DNA of 64,000 nt from Triticum aestivum. Its lineage: Eukaryota > Streptophyta > Magnoliopsida > Poales > Poaceae. The notes below the pieces were generated by a model. That model had not been told where the DNA came from. It did no database searches and worked only from the letters and a program-made list of their open reading frames with translations. The position numbers and the translations under genes were made by a program. Shown one piece after another: positions 45,660 through 56,244 of the stretch (its first letter is position 1; each line of letters starts with the position of its first letter). The stretch is from the NCBI RefSeq assembly GCF_018294505.1, contig NC_057808.1, forward strand, positions 229,831,780 through 229,895,779. The letters run 5' to 3'.

Positions 45660-46446
45660 TCGGGAAATCAAAAGATGGTACGTTCAGGTATGTAACAAAC
45701 TGTTCTTAAGGAAAAGTGACATGCTGGAAGGGACAGGGCCTCTCAAAGGCTGCTAGAGAATTACTAGTCAAATTCGTTCTCCAAGCTACACCGACATTCA
45801 CTATGAGTTGTTTTCACCTCACAAAGAAGATGTGCTGGAACCTGACATCACATGCTTCTAAATTCTGGTGGCGTGCAATGAATGGTGAATGCAAGGTGCA
45901 CTGGATAGAGTGGGATAAGATGTGCTAGTCCAAGCGGAATGGAGGTATGGGCATTCGCGATCCGGGGGATTTTGCAGGTGTCGACTTCGCTGTGTGCTAC
46001 GGTCCTCAAGGCAAGATATTTCAGTGGCAGCTCCATAATGAATGCAACTTGTCCAGCAGGGGGGTCTTACACGTCCAGAAGTATTTTACATGGACGGGAT
46101 TTGTTGAGAGCTGGGTGTATCTAGTGAATTGGTGATGGCTCCTCTATGAACATACACCATGATCCTTGGATCCCTAGGCAAGGGATCTGTTGCCACTTGG
46201 TGCAGACTATGTTCCTGGGGTGTATGTTCACAGAGGAGCCACTTCTTGCAGACTATGTTCCTCCTAGGCAAGGTGGACGCAATGTTTTCAGCGGATGATG
46301 CATGTGACATGAAACAAATTGCGGTAGGGGGGCCAGGTGTGGATGACTATATTGCATGGAATTATACAAAGAACAGTATATTCTATGTGAGTTCTGCTTA
46401 TCACCTAAGGATGATGATGGATCAGATTAAGTCTGGACGGCCATAA
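45660..46446 (+). pseudogene. LINE region between reverse transcriptase and zinc-binding domain
   Basis: The frame at 45716-45928 contains GLSKAARELLVKFVLQATPT and WNLTSHASKFWWRAMNGECK, well known from plant L1 proteins after the polymerase. The next frame gives NGGMGIRDPGDFAGVD-like sequence, then DGSSMNIHHDPWIP-like sequence around 46130-46180. Here the sequence is scrambled by a local inverted and direct duplication. It then continues as VDDYIAWNYTKNSIFYVSSA to 46446. Confidence 0.65.
46137..46240. repeat. 22-bp inverted repeat with 60-bp loop in the LINE
   Basis: GGCTCCTCTATGAACATACA (46137-46156, extending to 46158) and its near-exact reverse complement at 46219-46240 differ at one position. 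TGCAGACTATGTTCCT also occurs twice in direct order (46201 and 46248). The pattern looks like a template-switch rearrangement. Confidence 0.75.
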
Positions 46447-46522
46447 TCTTCATCGTCGGTACACAAGTAGAGGATGGTTAACACTATGGGATACATCAGC
46501 ACCGGGTAAGGCCAAGATACAC

Positions 46523-47277
46523 ATGTGGAGACTCGTGCAAAATGGACTGACGGTAGGGACTGAGTTGCACCGTTGGCGTATTAAAGTAGGTGTGTTTTGT
46601 ACGGCGTGTGGTCGAGAGGAAACTAGTTATCACAGATTCTGGGAGTGCCCACATTATGTATGTTTCTGGAAAAAGCTTCGCTCAGAGCTGGGAATTTCGG
46701 TGGCGATTCCACCGTGCAATACTGATCCCCAGAGTAAGCTTACGAGCTGGCTCCTTGGCTGGTTCGCACATGATCCAGAAAATGAGAGGTCAGTGATGGT
46801 ACAAGCAGTGTATGGCCTCGGGCTTGTGCGTGATGGATGTAAGATAGCTGAACTGCATGACATATCACAGTCTATTCCTGCATATGTGAAGGGGTGGGAT
46901 GATATACATGCGAAGGAGGTCAAACCTAGTAACCCAAATATTCCGAAGGCGTGGGAGGCACCGAAAGAGGGATGGATCAAAGCAAACTTCGACGGGGCAG
47001 TGTCAATGCATAGAGAAAAAGGAGGAGGGGGCGATGTGCTTCGTCATCATGGAGGCGCCTTCAGGGCTGCAGCGTGCCACTTCTTCAGTACGTCCATAGA
47101 CCCAGAGAAGGTGGAGATCCAGGCCTGCAAGAGGGCCATCGAGCTCGCTATGGAGATAAATACACAGAAGCTACATCTGAAAAGTGATAGTTCCAGTGTG
47201 GTGGCCATGCTTAACAGCCCGAGGAAGAACCTCTTTAGCTGTAGGGCAGCTCGTGAAGGAGATTAAGGGATGCTAAA
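46523..47277 (+). pseudogene. LINE zinc-binding domain and RNase H
   Basis: One 247-codon frame. MWRLVQNGLTVGTELHRWRI and FCTACGREETSYHRFWECPH form the zf-RVT zinc-binding domain (C-x2-C ... H-x4-C) in the first 55 residues. From about residue 150, EGWIKANFDGAVSMHREKGG, VEIQACKRAIELAMEINTQK and LHLKSDSSSVVAML are the strands of a type-I RNase H, with the D, E and D catalytic positions recognisable. It stops at 47266, just before the MITE; RNase H sense seems to resume briefly after the MITE. Confidence 0.72.
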
Positions 47278-47279
47278 TA

Positions 47280-47340
47280 CTCCCTCCGTCTCAGAATAAC
47301 TGTCTCAACTTTGTGAGACAATTATTTGGCACGGATGGAG
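47280..47340. mobile_element. Stowaway-type MITE (61 bp)
   Basis: CTCCCTCCGTCTCAGAATAA at the left and ...GGCACGGATGGAG at the right form the typical Stowaway terminal inverted repeats, flanked by TA on both sides (47278-47279 and 47341-47342). The short length marks it as a deleted copy. It lies in the RNase H end of the LINE. Confidence 0.88.
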
Positions 47341-47424
47341 TAACTATCAGCAGTGATAGTTTCGGACGAAATTCCTATTTATACTTAATAAATAAAGCAG
47401 CAACATTTATACCCTTAAAAAAAG

Positions 47425-48653
47425 GCATGTCAGGATTATTACAGGGCGCGTGGTGGTGCGAGCAGGGCCCTACCCTTAAAACGCCATAATTGCGGCACAC
47501 CATCACACCATCATGCATCTCCTCCTCCTGCCGCCATAAAGGCACCCGGCTTGTATAGAGACAGCTATCCTAACACACTAGTAGACCATCGATAGATGAT
47601 AGATTTAGATCACTTTGAAGCAAGCAACGAACGACGACGACGACATGGACTCCCCCTCTGCAATGATTCAGTGCCGCGATGCATCCCCCGAAAACATGGC
47701 CCGGCTCTCGCAGCCTACTAGCTAACATGTACTACTAGCAGGAGTATTATAATTTTCCCCTCTTTCTTTTTTCTTTGACCTACGACTACGAGCGCTCAAC
47801 TTTTTCTCCCTCAGCCGTGACATGGGACTAGCGTAGGCTATAGGAACGCCCTGCCTCTGCCTGCATGGTGGTAGCAGCATAATTGTTGCATTCCCATTCC
47901 ATTCCATTCCGTTCGGTCCATCACCTGCTGCCCCACTTCAGAACTAGAATTAGAATTACTAGTAGATCGTACCGAACCTCCTCCAAGAAAGTCGTTTGTG
48001 AACGACCGAATGTATTATATTATGGTAAAATAAAATAAATACAAAACTGAAGCACCCATTTGGAGCCCAATGATGGCGGTCGAGCCGTGGTTTAAAAGCT
48101 CAATATCGAACCATGATGGCTAATGATGGCGATCCACGGCATGGCACGTCCAACGGAGAGGAGAGGGGAGGAGAGGATCAGCAGCGACCATTGCCGCTGG
48201 CCGCGCGCCGGCCGGTCCCAGCTCCTGACACGGCGCGTGGGCTGGCTCTCCGGCGCGGCGCCCAGCGGGAATGGATCCGCCATCCGCGACAAAGCAACAC
48301 CGGGCCTCTCAAAACAATGGAATATAATATCAACACTACCACGCGTACAACTAAACCGAACTGAGCTCCGAGCAAGCACGTACCACTACGTAGAGAGAGC
48401 AGTACCAAGATCCACTGGGACGAAAGAGAAAAGGCGATGGGTGATGGCCCGAGGCTTTGGAGGGATGCAGTACGTACTTGATCAGTGGATCGATCGATGA
48501 CAAAGGTCCAAATGTTCGTTCGTTTTTTACCGTGGTAGGGGAGTAGTTGGAGGGAGAGGAATCAATTGATTGATGTGAGGGACCAGGCAGTGAGGGAGAA
48601 ATAGCATGCAGGCGGAGGCAGAGGCAGGGGCAGGCAGGCGACAGTGGTGGTGT
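47425..48653. other. Intergenic region downstream of the HIPP gene
   Basis: Mixed-composition sequence without transposon signatures. It contains a GAC repeat (47632-47647), a CCATT run (47894-47909) and several short ORFs without recognisable domains. An ORF reading of 48113-48500 looks GC-rich, but I found nothing supporting a gene. It probably belongs to the gene island. Confidence 0.5.
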
Positions 48654-48659
48654 TTATTA
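48654..48659 (-). terminator. Candidate polyadenylation signal for the HIPP gene
   Basis: AATAAA on the minus strand, about 845 bases after the stop codon. It is the first perfect hexamer I see downstream; plant genes often use weaker signals, so a nearer site, for example around 49150, is also possible. Confidence 0.25.
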
Positions 48660-49503
48660 CTGTGGTCATAGGATGGGAGTGTGCAATTCTGGTGTAAGCC
48701 AACCTGAATGCAGCTAGCTAGGGGACAGTCCAATCTTACCCCATCAATAATGTGAGTGCAGGGCGCAGGAAAAAGAAAGCATAGCCAAAAACTGCACCTA
48801 GCATCCTCTCCTTCCTCGCTCGCTCACATGGACCACCGCAACCATCATCATCACCTTCTCCATTCACCTCTGTCTGTCACCATGGCCGGGAGGAGTAGAC
48901 TAGTATATCTTTCTTCCCTCACACCGACGAAGCAAGGCAGAAAGCTAAAGGCACTACTGGGTTGAGTTGACAACATTCCACTACTACTACTCCCTCCAGT
49001 AGTATATGTGTGTGGGATTGTAGGGATAAGCTGCCTACTGCCAGAAGGAAACCACAGCACGGAACACGCAAAGCAAACCAAAGCAAAGCGAACACAATGG
49101 CGATATGCATGCAAGAAGGAAACCACCAGCAGCACCTTCTTAGTCTCGAATTATAAAAAGCACCATCATCTCTTATGACAACTATAGATAATTACTATAC
49201 CTACCTTCGCCTTCAAGGAAGTTCACTTTTTTTTTGCTGAGAAAATAAGCTAAGTAAGAGAGAAAAAGGAGCGAGCTAGATGGGATGGGACTCGTTTCCC
49301 ATGTATACTGACTGACTGACTGAGCCGGTGATGGACGGCGATGACGACGACGATCTCAGAGTTCCTTCCGGTTGGCTGGTTGGTTGGTTGGCTGGCTTTG
49401 GACAGAGCGGCGGCGGTGAGAAGAGAAGAGAAAGGAAAGCACCCACCGGCCACTGCACTGCACTGGGTACAGCGCGACGGCGGCGGCCACGATCCGTCTC
49501 CTC
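48660..49503 (-). other. Probable 3' UTR and downstream region of the HIPP gene
   Basis: Follows the TGA stop. It carries short repeats such as CAACCAACCAAC (reverse of 49373-49392) and CAGTCAGTCAGTCAG (49308-49322). No second ORF with a recognisable domain occurs. The transcript end is undetermined. Confidence 0.45.
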
Positions 49504-49842
49504 TCACATCACCGAGCAGCTGTTGGGGTTCTCGTCGCTGAAGTAGTTGTAAGGGTCCGCGTGCGGGTGCGGCTGCATCGGCATCGGGTACGCCATTGGG
49601 TACGGCATGGGCGGCCGCCCGTACCCGTACCCCATCGGCATCGCCGGGTACCCCGCCGGAGCGCCGCCACCGCCGTGGTGGGGGTGGGCGTGGGCGTGCC
49701 CGTGCCCGTTCATCATCGCCTGCTGCTGTTGCTGCTGCTGCTGCATCATCATTTGTTGCTGGTGCTGCATCATGGCCATGTACTGCTGCTGCGCCATGGG
49801 GTTCCCGGCAGCCTGCATCATCTCGGCGGGGCCGGACGGCAT

Positions 49843-49873
<31 letters not shown>

Positions 49874-51414
49874 TGGAAGAACCCAGGTGGAGGCATGCCG
49901 CCGGCCGGCATGCCATGAGCGGCTCCGCCACCGCCCTGCGCGCCTCCCATGTGGGGGTGGTGGCCCATGGGCCCTCCCATCGGGCCCATACCAGGAAAGC
50001 CGGGAGCGCCCATCATGTTAGGCCTCATCATGGCCTGCTGCTGCGGCGGCATGCCGATGCCGCCCATCGGTCCACCGACACCGAGGCCGGGGCCACCGCC
50101 GCCGCCCTTCTTCCCAGGTTGGCCCGCCTGGCCCCCGCCGCCCGGGGCGCCTCCTCCTCCTCCTTTGGCGTTGTTCGCCTGGCCACCGCCTCCATTCTTG
50201 CCACCGCCGTTGCCGTTACCGCCCCCGCCACCTTGGTTCTGCTTGCCACCTGCGTCTTTCTTGCCACCGCCACCGCCACCGCCGTTGTTGGGATTCCCCT
50301 TGATCTGCACCGGGATCTCGTTGCCACCCTTCTTGCCACCATTGTTGCCGCCCTTCTTGTCTCCTCCACCGGCGTTCGGTGGCATGGCCATCGGCTTCAT
50401 CATCATCTTGGGGTCGTCGAAGTAGTCGTCGTCGAGGCCGTCATCGTCGAAATCATCCTCGTCGTCGAAGTCGTCGAACTCGTCGTCGAACTCGCTGCCG
50501 TCGTCCCCGAACTCATCCTCTGGTGGGAGGTTGAACTTGACGGACTTGGGGTCCTTCATCGGCGCGGCCGCCGCGAACGGCATCTTCCCGTCCATGAACT
50601 GCGGCAGCTTCATTCCCTTCATCTGCATCTGCTGTTGCAGCTGCTGAAGCTGCTGCGCCGTCGGCTGCGGCATCATCATCTTTGCGTCCTTGCTAGCACC
50701 TCCGCCGCCGCCGCCGCCGCCGCCGCCACCTTTCTGACCCTTGGCACCGCCGGCGTCCTTGGACTGGCCCTTGCCACCGGCGTCCTTGGCCTGGCCCTTA
50801 GCACCGCCGTCAAGTTGGAGCTTCTGAAACTGGTTAGCCATTCCAGCCTTGGACCCCCAGAGTTCGGCTGGCTTGCCAGCCTTGGTCAGCTTCTTGATGA
50901 TGGTGTCCGGATCCACCATGCCAGACACCGTCACCTTCCCCTGCTCCGGGTCTATGCTGGATTGGTACACCCCTGACGATGAATTCAACACATCTCCGTT
51001 ACAGAAAATTAACTCGAAAATGCAGAGATAATAAGCAAGAGCGAAACTGAAGCAATTAGATTACTATTTAAAAGAAAAGGCTTATCTTCTCACCTTCGAT
51101 CTTGTGCAGGATCTTCTTGACCTTCTTCTGGCAGCCATCACAGTGGATGTTCACTTTGAGCACGCAAGTCTGGGAATTTCGGAGGAACAGAGAACACAGG
51201 GTCACCAAAATAGCAAAACATGGAGGTTTGGAAACACAAGATAGCGGGGGACACGGGAGGAAACACAGGTGAAAAGAAAAGTAAAGTAAGGCAAAGCTGC
51301 GTGCGTGCCTAATCAATCAAAGAATGGCAGCAAAAACAAGAAGGAACACGGAATGTCTTGAGTTGAGACGACGCGAGAACGCACCTGTATCTTGAGGACC
51401 TCCTCCTTACTCAT
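49504..51414 (-). CDS. HIPP: Heavy-metal-associated isoprenylated plant protein (HIPP), three exons, 524 aa
   Basis: Exons: 51414-51385, 51169-51094 and 50972-49504. Both introns (215 and 121 bp) have GT-AG ends and the phases join correctly. The protein starts [20 protein letters not shown]; residues 11-75 are a heavy-metal-associated (HMA) domain with the metal-binding pair C20-D-G-C23 and the closing [17 protein letters not shown]. Then follow Gly/Lys-rich linkers, a methionine/glutamine-rich segment, a strongly acidic Asp/Phe stretch (about residues 170-205), long Gly/Asn repeats and a His/Met/Pro/Tyr-rich C-terminus. It ends CSVM, a CaaX farnesylation signal. This layout matches the HIPP32/33/34/37-type clade. 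HIPPs bind metals such as Zn, Cu or Cd and act at membranes, nucleus or plasmodesmata; the exact role here is unknown. The frame is intact. Confidence 0.93.
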
Positions 51415-51810
51415 CCCGGACCGCCTCAAGTGCCCCGCAACTGCCCAGATCTGTCACACGGAGGCCTCAAATCAGACGAAGAACAAACAACAACAACAAC
51501 AACCAGGAGGAAAACATTGCTCTCGTGAGAGAGAAGGTGCGGTATGATCAGAAGAAGGGAGAGGGAGGAAAAAATGCCTTCTCGCTGGAGATAACTCGGT
51601 GTCCTGCAATATAATATCTCCCCACACACACTCACACGCAAAAGAGTAAGTGCAGCGGAGAGAGAGAGAAAAGGAACAGGGCTGTGGCTTATTAGAGTTT
51701 GTGTGTTTGCAGAAAACCAAGAGGGGGGGCTTGGTCTATTAGGCCTCTGTGGTCCAGAGGAGGAAGAGGGGTTGGAGATGGCGAGAGGAGAGGAGAGGCT
51801 TCCTCTTGGT

Positions 51811-51837
51811 CTAATGAGCACGGGCACCATCCTCCAT
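51811..51837 (-). other. Possible upstream ORF (8 codons) in the HIPP leader
   Basis: On the minus strand ATGGAGGATGGTGCCCG begins an eight-codon frame ending TAG at 51811. It lies about 400 bases upstream of the HIPP start codon and would be in the leader if transcription starts near 51930. Confidence 0.3.
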
Positions 51838-51961
51838 CTGCTTACCCTTTTATTTCGACCTTTGGCCTTTGGCACTGGAGCGGAAGCCTTTCCCTTTGCC
51901 CTCCCCTCGGCCGATTCTGTGTGTGAAATCCTACTCCTACAAAAGACTAGCCAGGGAGAGA

Positions 51962-51969
51962 ATTAAATA
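51962..51969 (-). promoter_or_regulatory. Candidate TATA box of the HIPP gene
   Basis: TATTTAAT on the minus strand, about 550 bases upstream of the start codon. The sequence downstream of it is rich in CT runs (CTCTCTCTCTC at 51660-51670 reversed), normal for a cereal leader. The start site has not been established; ATTATATTG at about 51607-51615 is an alternative. Confidence 0.35.
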
Positions 51970-52283
51970 CCCTTTGTCACTTGTCAGTAAGTACAGGGAG
52001 TAGTGTACTGCTGCGCTTACCGATGCCCCTCCCCGCTTCTTTTTTGCAAAAGCGTACATGCAAGTCTTGTTCAACTCAACTGCCAATTTCATATCAGTCC
52101 CTCCCTCTGTGACTTCAGTTAGACTGTTTGTAGAGCCTACTATTTCTCTCGGGACGTGCGGATGACTGCCCATCAGAGGAATATTCCGTTAAGTTTATGT
52201 ACCGCTTGTATTTGTCTCTGCTTGCTTGGTCTAGGAATTCCAATGTGGGGTGACAAACTGGGTTTGAACCTCGACTACATATG
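51970..52283. other. Upstream region of the HIPP gene
   Basis: No transposon end or ORF with a domain is visible. Any proximal control elements of the HIPP gene would lie here. Confidence 0.4.
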
Positions 52284-52704
52284 CAAAACACGTTTCATAC
52301 GGATGTTTAGTGACTTTTTAGTTGAATGCGTTATGACGGCTTGTTTATGCAAAATGCTTTTAAGACTGCTTAGGGCGAAATCCAGGTAAGTCTATGTAAA
52401 GCTCGACCAACCAGAATGTTAGGATCCTCAGTGTGAGAGAACGAGTTAGCTCATTTTTATTCACGAGCAATGCTTTCCATACGTTGAGTCAAGAGGCTGG
52501 GGGGTGGTACCTCCTTTGCGAAGAAGATACATTGCGTCAAAACCCTATATTAGGATATACACACAATCAAAACATGAGTTGGTTTATTTGTTAGCTTGGC
52601 TTAACATGTTGCGTATGCTAGGATTCTACGTAAGGAGAACTACACATATGATTTTGTATTGTTGTACATGCATATCGTTAGGTTCTTGAGTCACAAGAGC
52701 ATGC

Positions 52705-52732
52705 CCTAACGCTCTGCATGCATACCGTTAGG
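52705..52732. repeat. Imperfect 28-bp palindrome in copy A
   Basis: Arms CCTAACGCTCTGCA and TGCATACCGTTAGG, two positions away from perfect symmetry. It is at the same place in the unit as the perfect palindrome of copy B. Confidence 0.8.
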
Positions 52733-53461
52733 TTTTGAGTGTTTCCCGCCAACCAAAAGATGAGTTAGCTCATTATTATCAGATTTTTAACGCATACATA
52801 CCGTGTGACGATACCATGAGTACGACAAGAGTCGCTAGATTTTCCGTTATAGTTTACTTCACACATACTTATTAATAAATGCGAAGAATGAGTGTGTTGC
52901 CTTTGTATGGAATGTTGGATGTGTGTGCTCTATCGCACATCCGACAAATATCCACGGAACCATCATCATTCTATATGTCAATCAATAAAGTTAGTTAAAG
53001 ACGTCATTGTTCACTACATAGTAATTCTCTTGATGCAAACATATTTCGTATAGATGTTTAGTGATTATTTAGTTGAATGTGTTATGTCGGCTTTGTGCAG
53101 TGAGACTCGTTTGGGAAAATTCATGCAAGTCTATGCAACATTCGACCAACCAGAAGATAGTTCGATCATGTTTATCCGGTTCAAACACATTGCATGCATT
53201 ATCTTATGATCCTCGGTGTGAGAAGATGAGTTCACGAGTAATGCTTTCCCGTAGGTCAAGTCAAGAGGCTAGGTTGATGCCTTCTTTTCGAATAAAAGAT
53301 ATTGCGTCAAAACTTCCAATATACACGCACCGAAAAAATGAGATAGTTTGTTTTTAGCTCGGTTTAACATTAGTATGTTAGAATCATATGTAAGAAGTAC
53401 CACATGTCCGATTGTATGCTTTACGTGCATATTGCTAGGCTCTAGAGTTAGAAGAGCATGC

Positions 53462-53489
53462 CCTAACGGTATGCATGCATACCGTTAGG
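53462..53489. repeat. Perfect 28-bp palindrome in copy B
   Basis: CCTAACGGTATGCA joined to its exact reverse complement TGCATACCGTTAGG with no spacer. The centre reads ATGCAT within TGCATGCA, which resembles the RY motif (CATGCA) bound by B3 factors. Confidence 0.9.
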
Positions 53490-53785
53490 TCTTGACTGTA
53501 TCCCGTGAACCAAAAGATGTGCTAGCTTATTCTTATCCGGCTATAATGTATAGCTACCGAGTGAGAACAACATGAGTAGAACCACACACGAGATTTTTCA
53601 TTATAGCTTATTCCATGCATAGACGTTTAGTAAATGCTACGAGTGAGTGTATAGCGTGCGTAGAAAAAGTTAGACATGTGGTCTTTGTCCGACAAATCTC
53701 TACAGAATTATCCCTATTCTATATCGCAACCGAAAATTTTAGTTAAAGATGTAATTGTTTAATAGTGACCATCCCTACATGGTGT

Positions 53786-54899
53786 TGATGTACTTCCTGC
53801 TTAGAACAATATAACATACATCTCTTATGGCATGTATTGTCTACAGGACTCGACCATTTCATAGCACATGCACGTGAGCAACAGATTGCTATCAAACCCC
53901 ATTACAACCAACACCACTTTTGCACCTACACCTCATACCTCGTTGATCATCATATTCATTCATTTTACTGGGTTTTTCTCACGCATAGAGTTGTATTCTT
54001 CTACACATTTCCCTTCTGGATCTCTACATCGGCTTTGTCCAAGCTCGCTTGACCACTTGTGACGCCTGTGTGGTTAGCTTTTCGCCAGGAAACCACTGAC
54101 ACAATCATTTACTTGCAAATATGTGTGGTGGCTAGCCCACACCACCTGACCAACAAGCAATGGTTGTATTGCCACGTCACTGCCACCCTTACTTCTTAAC
54201 TTTAGAGTATCGCCTTCACATCCCTCTTTACAGTATTCACATTATACTATAAGCCTCGGGTTGAAGAAATAGAGGGATTGACAAAAATTGTAGTATCCGA
54301 GGAGGAAAAAGCGGCATCACACTATAAGCCTAACATGTAATGGTTACCCTTTAGCGTTTCCATATTTAATAGGTATGAAATCATTACGACCTTTACCAAA
54401 ACAGTGTCGTCCACAGATCAAAGTATTTCATGGAGTCACTTCACCGTATTATTAAGTATTCTCCACCTCCTTGCTAGGGGTCTTGTTGTTTTTTATGGGT
54501 ATGTAGTCAACATCTCAGAGGTTAATGTGTGAACTAATATCACATTTAGAAAATAAAGTCATTTGATTAACATGTTGAGGGGATGTTAACGGACCTATTA
54601 ACCTTCGCAATAAAAGACCGTGAACTAGACAGTTAGTCCTCTAGGCTTGTGTCCTGGGGCAATTGCAACTTAGTCAGTGTTAGCATGGTGCATACACGTG
54701 TATTTGACATCATTGACCACATGTTGTCTTTCCACGAGCACTCGATGCTTCCCATGGAGTGGCTACCAAGGACCATGCAAGGGCAATGCTCGTCAAGCGG
54801 CTTCCTAGTCATGACTACACTGATTAGTGGCACAATCCCATGCATCCAAGCCAAGTGAGCACACTTTCTCTATGAGCGTGTGTGAAAGCGGGAGTTAAG
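53786..54899. other. Unassigned AT-rich intergenic sequence
   Basis: No element end, domain or repeat was recognised. A short segment at 54633-54858 has open frames on both strands (about 70 codons each) but neither resembles a known protein. Confidence 0.4.
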
Positions 54900-56240
54900 T
54901 TGCATAGTTATGGCTTTTGGTTACCCTCCTCCCCGCGGCAGTCAAAACCTGATGCTCTTTTTTTGCCGTCACCCGCTCCGAACCCGAAATGACAAATGGA
55001 TAGATCATGTGCCAAACGAGGGTACAATAATCGTTGCAACAAACCAAGCCCTGCCTCCTTTCTCGGGCGACAGGCGGCGACCAACTCCCATCCTCAATCT
55101 CCATCGGCAAGGGCGCTGGTCCCCTCTCCCCCCGCTCGCCGCTCCGGCGGCAAGAGGGAGGGGGATCTCGTTCCTTCACTCTGGCCTAGTAGGTAGGGTT
55201 AGGGTTTGTCTGCTGTGGTGCGTCATTGGGGTGGTGGGAGCGGCGTCTGGGCGAATAAGTCTGCCTCAATTCTATTCCCACATCGGTGGAAACCTTCACG
55301 GCGGCGCCTCAGAGTTGATGGCAATGTGTGCTTGTCGCCCTTCCACCGTTGCGGTCCTGACAATTATGGTGGTGGCAACATGGAATAAATTTGCTTTACA
55401 TTCAATTCCGGTGGGTCGCTGTGAGGCGGCCGTCGGAGGATCTGGTAGCAGGCTAACCAATCAAGGCTGGTGCGGCGGCGGTGCGGGCCTCGAGGTGGAT
55501 TTTATTCCCAGGCCTAGCCGTCGTGATGACGCGCGCTCCGGCATCAACATGGGGGCATGGAGCTTTTCTAGGAGCATGGTGACTCTGCTTTGCAGGTTCT
55601 CGTCGGTGGCGACGCTTCATCGTCGTCGCTCAACAAGCTGGCGCAAGTGGCGACGCAGTTCCAATCTGGCTTATCTCCGGCGGGCTGGTCCTCCTAGACC
55701 GATGATGGTGAGTTCCCGACATCTTTAATCCATGCGCCCAACCAAGGGTAGACCTGGCCATGGGCAGCCCGGCCCGGACGACCCAACCCGACCTGGCCCG
55801 AAAATCCCGGGCCGGGCTGAGCCCGAGTGTGCCATCGGGCCGGGCTCGAGCCTAGAAACTAAGCCCGACGGGCAGGTCGGGCTAGGCTCGGGCCTGCACA
55901 AAACACGTTTTTAGCCGTGTCGGGCTTTCTCGGGCTCGGGCTCGATTTTGTAGGCCCGATGGCCGGGCCGGGCCGGGCTCGGGCATGGGTTTTTAGCACC
56001 GTGCTTTTTTGGCTCGGCCCAAAGCCCGGCCTAGCCCGAGATATGCCCAGGTATAACCAAGGGTTTCACCGGCCCGGCAGGGAGTGGCGGCGGCGACACG
56101 CCCTCATCCCGCGTTGGTGGTGTGGCTAGATTGGTTTCCCAGGGTGCTATTTGTAATTTCTTATTTTTATGGGGTTGAGTTGTACTTGTACCACTACTTA
56201 TTTTCAATTTAATCTAAGGTTCTTCTCGACAAAAAAACAA
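54900..56240 (+). mobile_element. Possible retroposon (non-LTR type) interrupted by a hAT element
   Basis: Without the hAT insertion this is a roughly 1-kb block. It begins with a GC-rich leader-like segment (CGGCGGCAAGAGGGAGGGGG, then TAGGGTTAGGGTTTGTC at 55193-55209) and ends in T-rich sequence with ATTTTCAATTTAATCTAAGG and an A run (56231-56237). The leader and the tail look like those of grass LINE-derived or SINE-like retroposons. No reverse-transcriptase motif is present, and target duplications were not identified. It could alternatively be a retroposed gene remnant. Confidence 0.35.
55749..56055. mobile_element. Non-autonomous hAT-type element (307 bp), TSD ACCAAGGG
   Basis: TAGACCTGGCCATGGGC at the left and the reversed right end TATACCTGGGCATATC form short imperfect terminal inverted repeats. 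ACCAAGGG occurs immediately outside both ends (55741-55748 and 56056-56063), a perfect 8-bp duplication as made by hAT transposases. The interior is mostly CGGGCC/GGGCTCGGGC repeats, and no transposase is encoded. Confidence 0.85.
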
Positions 56241-56244
56241 GGGT

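Larger units (their letters stand above)
45072..47424 (+). mobile_element. Decayed LINE (plant L1 type), 5' truncated
   Basis: Continuous plus-strand coding sense passes from a reverse-transcriptase palm, through the region after it and a zinc-binding domain, to an RNase H of the plant LINE kind. The left end starts inside the reverse transcriptase, so the endonuclease and ORF1 are missing. ATAAATAAAGC followed by an A-rich run (47415-47424) may be the 3' tail. Frames change often, and a Stowaway MITE interrupts the RNase H end. Confidence 0.72.
52284..53785. repeat. Tandem duplication of a ~750-bp unit, diverged
   Basis: Copy A (52284-53035) and copy B (53036-53785) share their order of blocks along the whole unit: GATGTTTAGTGA, TTTAGTTGAATG, GACCAACCAGAA, CAAGTCAAGAGGCT-like, ATATTGCGTCAAAAC-like, AAGAGCATGCCCTAACG, GCATGCATACCGTTAGGT, ACCAAAAGATG, TCCGACAAAT and AGTTAAAGA. 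The copies differ by many substitutions and small indels, roughly 70-75% identity by eye, so the duplication is old. No coding frame is conserved between them. The unit is unknown to me. Confidence 0.78.

Noticed and set aside
49561..50976. 471-codon open frame on the plus strand opposite the HIPP third exon
   Set aside because: It is a shadow of the GC-rich repeat-coding exon; its valine/histidine/leucine runs follow from reversed Gly, Asp and Met codons and no domain is present.
51426..51875. 149-codon frame upstream of the HIPP start codon
   Set aside because: It opens without an ATG, is low complexity, and overlaps what looks like the HIPP leader; no domain seen.
54633..54858. Pair of overlapping ~70-codon ORFs on opposite strands
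   Set aside because: Neither has a recognisable domain nor gene-like context.
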